Positions 7,152 through 11,153 of a DNA stretch of 11,153 nt are shown piece after piece. Position 1 is the first letter of the stretch. Every line of letters starts with the position of its first letter. The DNA comes from an uncultured Eubacteriales bacterium. Its GTDB lineage: Bacteria > Bacillota > Clostridia > Oscillospirales > Acutalibacteraceae. The stretch spans positions 1 to 11,153 of the forward strand of contig ONFW01000100.1 in the NCBI GenBank assembly GCA_900317215.1. The letters are read 5' to 3'. The translations under genes and the position numbers were made by a program. The notes beneath the pieces were generated by a model that saw only the letters and a list, made by a program, of their open reading frames with translations, did not search any database and was not told the DNA's origin.

Positions 7152-8244
7152 CGAATTCTTCCTTTACCGCTGCAAGTGCAACGTCGATCACCTTATCCAT
7201 GTCATAATACTTATAATGTCCGAGACGCCCGCCGAAGATGACATTCGGAGTAGCGTCAGCAAGCTTTTTGTACTCCTCATAAAGCCTGTTGTTCTTATCA
7301 TTGTTCACAGGATAGTAGGGCTCTATACCCGGCTTCCACTCTGAGGAATACTCTCTTGATATAACGGTCTTGGGCTGCGTACCGAACTCAAAGTGCTTAT
7401 GCTCAATGATCCTTGTATACGGGACCTCTCTTTCGGTATAGTTTACCACAGCATTGCCCTGATAATTATCTGTATCGAGCACCTCAGTCTCAAAGCGCAC
7501 CGAGCGATATTCCAGAACGCCGAGCTTATAATCAAAGAACTGGTCGATCTGACCTGTGAATACGGTCTTTTTTACCTTATCGGCATTAGTCTTTATCCAC
7601 TCAAAATAATCAGTGTCGGTAAGAACGTCTATTCCGTCAAGCATTTTCTCTATGATCGCAGTATATCCGCCCATTGGTATGCCCTGATATCTTGCATTGA
7701 AGTAGTTGTTATCGTAGGTGAAGCGAAGGGGAAGTCTCTTGATGATAAATGCCGGAAGCTCTGTGCAGGAGCGTCCCCACTGCTTTTCAGTATATCCCTT
7801 GACGAGCTTCTCATATACGTCACGACCTGCAAGACTGAGAGCCTGCTCCTCAAGGTTCTGAGGGTCTGTGATATTAAGGTCTGCGATCTGATCGGCTATG
7901 ATCTTTTTTGCCTCTGCAGGAGTTTTGATGTTCCACATACGGCTGAAGGTATTCATGTTGAAGGGAAGGTTATAAAGCTCATCCTTATAAACAGCTATGG
8001 GAGAATTGATATAGTTATTGAACTCTGCAAACTGATTTATATACTCCCATACAGCCTTGTCGTTGGTGTGGAATATATGGGCTCCGTACTTATGAACATT
8101 GATGCCCTCTATACTCTCACAGTAGATATTGCCTGCAATATGGTCTCTCTTGTCGATGACAAGCACCTTCTTGCCTCTTTTGTTAGCCTCATAAGCAAAG
8201 ATCGAGCCGAAAAGACCGGCTCCAACTATAAGATAATCGTACAT
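7144..8244 (-). CDS. glf: UDP-galactopyranose mutase
   Basis: A 366-aa FAD enzyme that interconverts UDP-galactopyranose and UDP-galactofuranose, supplying Galf for surface glycans; full length for the bacterial family. The N-terminal Rossmann motif GAGLFG (8-13) binds FAD, with VIDKRDHIAGN (29-39) closing the dinucleotide fold. Substrate-site landmarks follow: HIFHT (56-60), YTEKQWGRS (151-159) with the conserved Trp156, Arg170/Arg174 in KRLPLRFTYDN, YQGIPMGGYT (186-195) and the C-terminal FAD signature GGRLGHYKYYDMD (338-350). ATG at 8244 follows an AGAAAGG site at 9-nt spacing. It lies between the DUF4422 gene upstream and the GlfT2-like transferase that would use its product, which supports a galactofuranose function for the operon. 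No key residue appears missing. Confidence 0.97.
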   Translation of the reverse strand: MYDYLIVGAGLFGSIFAYEANKRGKKVLVIDKRDHIAGNIYCESIEGINVHKYGAHIFHTNDKAVWEYINQFAEFNNYINSPIAVYKDELYNLPFNMNTFSRMWNIKTPAEAKKIIADQIADLNITDPQNLEEQALSLAGRDVYEKLVKGYTEKQWGRSCTELPAFIIKRLPLRFTYDNNYFNARYQGIPMGGYTAIIEKMLDGIDVLTDTDYFEWIKTNADKVKKTVFTGQIDQFFDYKLGVLEYRSVRFETEVLDTDNYQGNAVVNYTEREVPYTRIIEHKHFEFGTQPKTVISREYSSEWKPGIEPYYPVNNDKNNRLYEEYKKLADATPNVIFGGRLGHYKYYDMDKVIDVALAAVKEEFGE

Positions 8245-8271
8245 TTATATCAACCTTTCTGAATGTAGTGC

Positions 8272-8341
8272 GGGTCCTGTCATGCTATGCCCGTGCATGG
8301 TATGACTGACCCTTATGATAACGGCGGAAAGAATATCCGCC
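8272..8341 (-). repeat. Two inverted repeats between the DUF4422 gene and glf
   Basis: The 106-nt gap holds an imperfect inverted repeat spanning 8272-8312 (outer GGGTC/GACCC, inner GTCAT/ATGAC, core ATGC/GCAT, with small internal loops). It also holds a perfect 6-bp hairpin GGCGGA (8323-8328) / TCCGCC (8336-8341) with a 7-nt loop. Neither is followed by a T-run on the minus strand, so they look like intercistronic hairpins (processing, stability or attenuation) rather than terminators. Function is inferred. Confidence 0.5.
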
Positions 8342-8350
8342 TGAATATCC

Positions 8351-9238
8351 TTATTTTTTCAGCCTTCTCAGTATCCCCCTGCGGCGTGAGCCGGGAGGAC
8401 AAAGCCTGTAGAGTCCTTTGTCAAAGGACAGATTTTTTTCCGTAACGCCGCTTATCGAGGAAAAATGCGCCCTCGGCAGCTCCGCCCAGCGGATATCACC
8501 CCTGAACTTGACATGAGTCATATATATCCCGAAAAGTCTTTCAGCAAGCTTGCCCTGCTCCCGGGGGTAAAGCTTTTCGGAGGGCTTTCTCCTTTCATAC
8601 TCCTCAAGTATCCCGAAAAGCCACTCGCTGTAGTCACAGAACAGCTCCCTGTCCATTATGAACATATTGCAAAAGTACGAATAATTCTGCGACAGATAAC
8701 GCCGTGTGCTCTCTCGGTATTCCGGATATTTTTCAATTATGACATCGCTGAGCAGCGAAAGGTCATCGAATCCCTTTCTGTCCTTCCTGTCATAGTAGCT
8801 TCTGACGGTCTGATAAAGATTCTCACTGAGCGGAGCTATTATGCGGTAGCGCTTCATCAGACTGCTCACTGTATTATAATCCGCCTTGATATTTCTCAGC
8901 GTTGATTCATCAGGCTCATCAAAGATCCTGTATGACTTCCTTGATCTTTTATTATTGTCGCAGGCGTAGGGCTCGGTGTCGGAAAAGTCAAAGTATCTCC
9001 TCTGATGCATCAGCCCGCCGTATTCAAAATCGCAGTTTTTCCATGCCCAATACTGCACCGTAAGCTCGCAATACTGAGGATTTCTGCGAGAGATATTCTC
9101 GCCCTCATCATCACAAAAGCTGAGTCTCGGGTCGGTATCGGAATAAAGCGCCGCTCCCGCCGACACGGGTATGATTATTCCCCCCGCCTGTTCTGTAACG
9201 CTTTTATATACACTCACAAATAGCTCTATCTTATTCAT
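8351..9238 (-). CDS. DUF4422 protein, probable glycosyltransferase of surface glycan synthesis
   Basis: A 295-aa cytosolic protein of the DUF4422 family, found in capsule and exopolysaccharide loci and thought to be a glycosyltransferase; the reaction is not established. Family marks are present in order: DDEGENIS (43-50), YCELTVQYWAWKN (56-68), GLMHQRRYF (75-83, where most members read GLCHYRRYF), the acidic and aromatic central helices, NMFIMDRELFCDYSEWLF (191-208) and REQGKLAERLF (226-236). The tail is strongly basic (RRRGILRRLKK) and could hold it at the membrane surface. I chose ATG 9238, which follows TAGGAAAT; a TTG 12 nt further upstream has no ribosome binding site. It is the first gene after the promoter at 9366-9339 and is followed by glf, so it probably helps build a galactofuranose-containing polymer. 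Confidence 0.87.
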   Translation of the reverse strand: MNKIELFVSVYKSVTEQAGGIIIPVSAGAALYSDTDPRLSFCDDEGENISRRNPQYCELTVQYWAWKNCDFEYGGLMHQRRYFDFSDTEPYACDNNKRSRKSYRIFDEPDESTLRNIKADYNTVSSLMKRYRIIAPLSENLYQTVRSYYDRKDRKGFDDLSLLSDVIIEKYPEYRESTRRYLSQNYSYFCNMFIMDRELFCDYSEWLFGILEEYERRKPSEKLYPREQGKLAERLFGIYMTHVKFRGDIRWAELPRAHFSSISGVTEKNLSFDKGLYRLCPPGSRRRGILRRLKK

Positions 9239-9338
9239 ATTTCCTACCAATTCTAAAATTTTTGACGGTCATCTTCAAAAAGCGGCGATCTTACTGCTTT
9301 TTTCAGCAAGGACTTCCACCGTTCCTGAAGCCCGCAGC

Positions 9339-9366
9339 ATTATAACAGGAGCGTCATTCGTGTGAA
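9339..9366 (-). promoter_or_regulatory. Promoter of the DUF4422-glf-transferase operon
   Basis: On the minus strand, -35 TTCACA (9366-9361, 5 of 6) and -10 TATAAT (9344-9339, perfect) are 16 nt apart. Transcription would start near 9332, giving a leader of about 94 nt to the ATG at 9238. It makes the glycan module independent of the lipoprotein genes upstream. Confidence 0.6.
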
Positions 9367-9384
9367 AAGCGATCTGCAGCCTAA

Positions 9385-9435
9385 GTCTCCGTCAGGAGAC
9401 AGCTCACCCTTAAAGACGCTCCCAGACCTGTGGGA
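9385..9435 (-). terminator. Weak hairpins after the lipoprotein gene, possible terminator
   Basis: Immediately after the lipoprotein stop codon there is a 5-bp stem TCCCA (9420-9424) / TGGGA (9431-9435) with a 6-nt loop, then AGCGTCTTT on the minus strand. Further on lies a perfect 6-bp hairpin GTCTCC (9385-9390) / GGAGAC (9395-9400) with a 4-nt loop. Neither has a proper T-run, so termination here may be leaky and some transcripts may continue into the glycan operon. Confidence 0.3.
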
Positions 9436-10038
9436 TCATTTTACAAAGGTCATGCCCTGATAGTTCACGCTTACAAGGGTATCTATTATGTAGCCGAAGG
9501 TCTCCGGCTCATCTCCGGTAAACGAAATATAGACATATCCGTTCTCTTCTCCCCAGTAGCCCTTTAACAGGCTTTCCTTATAGATCCCGGTGGCAGTGCC
9601 GTCTGCGGCAAGCACCATGCTCGTGCTCGCCATTCTGTCATTGGCATCGTCAAGCTTTTCTCCCTCAAGGTCTGAGGTCTCAAGTCTGAGAGACCATTTT
9701 CCGACAATATAATCAGGGTGAGAAAGCCCCTCAAGTCCGTATGTAGACATCTCAGTCACACCTGACTGTTCCGCACCTCCCGAGGATTCATTGCCGGACG
9801 TCTTGCTCTCCTCTCTGCTTTCCTGAGGACTGTTCTGAACAGTCTCACTCTCTGCCGGACTGCTCTGTGCTGTCTCGCTCATAGCGCTGCTGACGTCAGT
9901 ACTGCTCTGAGAGGTCGAACTCTGCTGAGTGCTCTCCGCAGCAGAGGAAGTATTGCTGTCACTCTGTCCGCAGGCGGAAAGACACAGAAGTGTCGCAGCA
10001 GCCGCAATAACAGATATTATTTTTCCGTATAATCTCAT
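9436..10038 (-). CDS. Putative lipoprotein with Ser/Gln/Glu-rich linker
   Basis: A 200-aa predicted lipoprotein of unknown function. Residues 1-22 are a signal peptide (MRLYGK, then a hydrophobic run) ending in the lipobox LSAC, with Cys23 the expected lipidated residue, so the protein should be anchored outside the membrane. Residues 24 to about 96 are a low-complexity, hydrophilic stretch dominated by Ser, Thr, Gln and Glu with three SP/NSP motifs, typical of a flexible linker through the wall. Residues about 108-200 form a small beta-rich domain (IVGKWSLRLE, STSMVLAADGTATGIY, GYVYISFTGDE, SVNYQGMTFV), reminiscent of lipocalin-like single-domain lipoproteins, but I cannot name a family. The ATG follows GGAGGAG. 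It starts 24 nt after the stop of the repeat lipoprotein and should share its transcript. Confidence 0.85.
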   Translation of the reverse strand: MRLYGKIISVIAAAATLLCLSACGQSDSNTSSAAESTQQSSTSQSSTDVSSAMSETAQSSPAESETVQNSPQESREESKTSGNESSGGAEQSGVTEMSTYGLEGLSHPDYIVGKWSLRLETSDLEGEKLDDANDRMASTSMVLAADGTATGIYKESLLKGYWGEENGYVYISFTGDEPETFGYIIDTLVSVNYQGMTFVK

Positions 10039-10062
10039 ATTGCTCCTCCGATCTTTACTGAT

Positions 10063-10617
10063 TTACCATCCGTAGCCGTTATCATAACCATAACCATTAT
10101 CATAGCCATAACCATTATCATAGCCATAACCATTATCATAGCCATTATCATAGCCGTAGCCGTTATCATAGCCATAGCCGTTATCATAGCCGTAGCCGTT
10201 ATCATAGCCATAGCCGTTATCATAGCCGTAACCGTTATCATAGCCATAGCCGTTATCATAGCCGTAGCCGCTGTTATAGCGATAGTAGTTGCTGCTGTCA
10301 AGCGCATAAGGATTGCTGCTGTTTACGGTGTAGGGATTGCTGCTTTGCTGACGTGGCGCAGCATAGGGATCGCTGACGTTTGCATAAGGGTCGCTGACAT
10401 TTGCAAAGGGGTCACTTGTATCGTAGTATCTGCTTGTATATGAGCCGGAAGAATAATAGCTCGGATCATAGTAGCCATTGTTATAGCCGTCGTTGTAGCC
10501 GTTGTAATAGTAGTTATCGTTTATTGCCCTTTGAACCTCTTCGCCGCAAGCAGAAGCTCCAAAAAGCATAAGACCCGAAAGAATTGCCGCAACAATTATA
10601 GTAAGACCCTTTTTCAT
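10063..10617 (-). CDS. Tandem-repeat Tyr/Gly/Asn-rich predicted lipoprotein
   Basis: A 184-aa exported protein I cannot assign to a family. Residues 1-23 are a signal peptide ending ASAC, with Cys24 the likely lipidation site (an Ala rather than Leu at -3 makes this slightly atypical). The mature part is low complexity throughout: Tyr/Asn/Gly-rich 35-65, then short repeats SDPFANV/SDPYANV/SDPYAAP (68-88) and SSNPY units (92-104), then from residue 117 seven GYGYDN units, one shortened GYDN, three more GYGYDN and a final GYGW. No globular domain is visible. Charge is mildly acidic from one Asp per unit. It starts behind a GGAGG site at 7-nt spacing and a consensus promoter. Possible roles are a surface spacer, an adhesive or self-associating segment, or wall or polysaccharide binding through the aromatic residues; all are inference. 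Confidence 0.85.
   Translation of the reverse strand: MKKGLTIIVAAILSGLMLFGASACGEEVQRAINDNYYYNGYNDGYNNGYYDPSYYSSGSYTSRYYDTSDPFANVSDPYANVSDPYAAPRQQSSNPYTVNSSNPYALDSSNYYRYNSGYGYDNGYGYDNGYGYDNGYGYDNGYGYDNGYGYDNGYGYDNGYDNGYGYDNGYGYDNGYGYDNGYGW
10069..10272 (-). repeat. 18-bp tandem repeat array inside the lipoprotein gene
   Basis: Eleven in-frame units, ten of 18 bp and one of 12 bp, encode GYGYDN (GYDN for the short one). There are two sequence classes. Three units near 10081-10134 use CCATAACC spelling on the plus strand. The seven units from about 10153 to 10260 alternate GTA and ATA for the first Tyr codon, giving a 36-bp higher-order period. Every unit is a multiple of 3, so copy changes would keep the frame. 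Confidence 0.93.
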
Positions 10618-10685
10618 ATCACTACCTCCGTTTTGAGATGATATGTTTCTTTTCCCTTCCTGATACGCTTTACCGTATTATCATA

Positions 10686-10714
10686 ATTATATTATAATAA
10701 AACTGTACTGTCAA
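10686..10714 (-). promoter_or_regulatory. Consensus sigma-A promoter of the lipoprotein pair
   Basis: On the minus strand, TTGACA (10714-10709) and TATAAT (10691-10686) match consensus in all 12 positions with the ideal 17-nt spacer. The start would fall near 10679, leaving a leader of about 62 nt to the ATG at 10617. This predicts strong expression unless it is repressed. Confidence 0.85.
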
Positions 10715-10716
10715 CA

Positions 10717-10731
10717 TTTCATGACATGAAA
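10717..10731. promoter_or_regulatory. 15-bp palindrome, candidate operator
   Basis: TTTCATGACATGAAA is a perfect 7-1-7 palindrome beginning 2 bp upstream of the -35 hexamer of the lipoprotein promoter, centred near -45 from the predicted start. A second, spaced inverted repeat TGTCA (10709-10713) / TGACA (10722-10726) overlaps it and includes the -35. The position suits a dimeric transcription factor; which one is unknown. Confidence 0.45.
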
Positions 10732-10778
10732 GATTATATATGGCGGCTTCGCGTGAACGCTATTATTACTTTGCCACT

Positions 10779-10807
10779 TTGATACCTGTTGACTGACCTT
10801 ATATAAT
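10779..10807 (+). promoter_or_regulatory. Strong candidate promoter with no gene behind it
   Basis: -35 TTGATA (10779-10784, 5 of 6) and -10 TATAAT (10802-10807, perfect) with a 17-nt spacer. It fires away from the lipoprotein promoter and enters more than 200 nt of non-coding DNA, with a predicted start near 10814. Confidence 0.5.
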
Positions 10808-10923
10808 ATAACGCAAAACAACTATCTGTTTTCAGCTATACTATTGCTTTAATTTCGGCATCATTGCACAAAATAATGTGTCACTTTTCTATCAAGCAAA
10901 GCTAATAATCCTTTTCTTTTTTG

Positions 10924-10952
10924 TTGGATTCTTATATAATCAGGTGTATAAT
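10924..10952 (+). promoter_or_regulatory. Candidate promoter ahead of the right-edge reading frames
   Basis: -35 TTGGAT (10924-10929, 3 of 6) and -10 TATAAT (10947-10952, perfect) with a 17-nt spacer. Another TATAAT at 10935-10940 overlaps the spacer. A start near 10959 would give a leader of about 95 nt to the mini reading frame at 11055. Confidence 0.35.
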
Positions 10953-11054
10953 AATTACATACAATACTTTTCCATTGCAAAAGCGAACATATGAATTATT
11001 TAGGATAGGGCATTTGCATATGGAGAGCCACCAATAATTTGAGGAGGTAAGAAT

Positions 11055-11072
11055 ATGAAAGGTAAGCTATAG
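11055..11072 (+). other. Five-codon reading frame behind a strong ribosome binding site
   Basis: AGGAGG (11042-11047) is followed at 7-nt spacing by ATG AAA GGT AAG CTA TAG, encoding MKGKL. The ribosome binding site is as good as any in the window, yet the frame ends at once. It could be a leader peptide for the gene to the right, or the start of a gene broken by mutation; the sequence after the stop shows no convincing continuation in any frame. Confidence 0.3.
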
Positions 11073-11094
11073 CAAACGACATAAATAAATTCAC

Positions 11095-11124
11095 TTTACA
11101 AGAATGTAGCTGATATGTTATATT
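11095..11124 (+). promoter_or_regulatory. Candidate extended -10 promoter at right edge
   Basis: -35 TTTACA (11095-11100, 5 of 6) and -10 TATATT (11119-11124, 5 of 6) with an 18-nt spacer and an extended -10 TG at 11116-11117. Transcription would start near 11131, right at the ribosome binding site of the next reading frame, leaving a very short leader. Confidence 0.35.
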
Positions 11125-11145
11125 ACTCATAGGAGTGATGTAACA

Positions 11146-11153
11146 ATGAATAA
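11146..11153 (+). CDS. Possible start of a gene leaving the window
   Basis: ATG at 11146 follows AGGAG (11131-11135) by 10 nt and opens with Met-Asn before the window ends. Too little is visible to say what it encodes or whether it is real. An ATG at 11138 stops immediately. Confidence 0.25.

Larger units (their letters stand above)
10732..11054. other. A/T-rich region without a recognisable gene
   Basis: No sizeable reading frame on either strand. Contents seen: a good plus-strand promoter (10779-10807), a T-rich tract at 10911-10922, a second weaker promoter (10924-10952), and an imperfect inverted repeat CCATTGCAAA (10972-10981) / TTTGCATATGG (11013-11023). The stretch could encode a small RNA or be a long leader for whatever lies to the right, but no known riboswitch or RNA family was recognised. 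Confidence 0.5.

Noticed and set aside
7393..8262. 289-codon plus-strand open frame opposite glf
   Set aside because: It lies antisense to an unmistakable, complete UDP-galactopyranose mutase, has no recognisable domain and no good ribosome binding site.
9239..9250. TTG start giving four more residues on the DUF4422 protein
   Set aside because: No ribosome binding site precedes the TTG; TAGGAAAT sits correctly for the ATG at 9238.
9277..9303. AAAAAGC / GCTTTTTT inverted repeat in the leader of the DUF4422 gene
   Set aside because: The stem is almost all A-T with a 12-nt loop and lies between the promoter and its gene, so a terminator or strong attenuator is not convincing.
10069..10272. CRISPR array
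   Set aside because: The 18-bp units are contiguous with no unique spacers, are too short, and code in frame for a signal-peptide-bearing protein.
10035..10307. 90-codon minus-strand frame rich in Met, Ile, Thr and Ala
   Set aside because: It is the GYGYDN repeat array read in another frame; repetitiveness alone keeps it open.
10740..11054. Known riboswitch in the right-edge region
   Set aside because: I compared it by eye with remembered preQ1, c-di-GMP and fluoride motifs and found none of their conserved cores; a covariance search would settle it.

Overview
The window looks like chromosome of a Gram-positive Clostridia, most likely a Ruminococcus-type Oscillospiraceae. Three things point that way: a T-box-controlled pheST operon, an IreB (UPF0297) gene, which is a Firmicutes family, and strong AGGAGG-type ribosome binding sites with consensus sigma-A promoters. 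The species assignment is inference from gene content and protein sequence style. No tRNA, rRNA, insertion sequence, phage gene or CRISPR array was seen.

Left part (1-4568): a minus-strand GNAT acetyltransferase gene diverges from a plus-strand phenylalanyl-tRNA synthetase operon. The operon starts at a good promoter, runs through a roughly 250-nt tRNA-Phe-responsive T-box leader ending in a strong terminator, then pheS and pheT 14 nt apart. Uncharged tRNA-Phe should relieve termination and raise synthetase levels.

Middle-left (4569-5297): a 122-nt gap with its own candidate -10 and a 9-bp inverted repeat leads into ireB and an unrecognised 99-aa gene, closed by a strong intrinsic terminator.

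Middle-right (5331-9366): a minus-strand three-gene cell-surface glycan module. From its promoter (about 9366-9339) the order is a DUF4422 protein, UDP-galactopyranose mutase (glf) and a GlfT2-like galactofuranosyltransferase. Glf makes UDP-galactofuranose and the GlfT2-like enzyme is expected to polymerise or add it. The DUF4422 protein is probably a further glycosyltransferase. An intercistronic hairpin separates the DUF4422 gene from glf, while glf and the transferase overlap by 8 nt.

Right part (9436-10714): two minus-strand lipoprotein genes 24 nt apart share a textbook TTGACA-17-TATAAT promoter with a perfect 15-bp palindrome just upstream of the -35. The first encodes a Tyr/Gly/Asn-rich tandem-repeat protein (GYGYDN units). 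The second has a Ser/Gln/Glu-rich linker and a small C-terminal domain. These are the least ordinary genes here.

Right edge (10732-11153): about 420 nt of A/T-rich DNA without a sizeable gene. It holds three candidate plus-strand promoters, a possible hairpin, a five-codon reading frame behind an excellent ribosome binding site, and the possible first codons of a gene that leaves the window.
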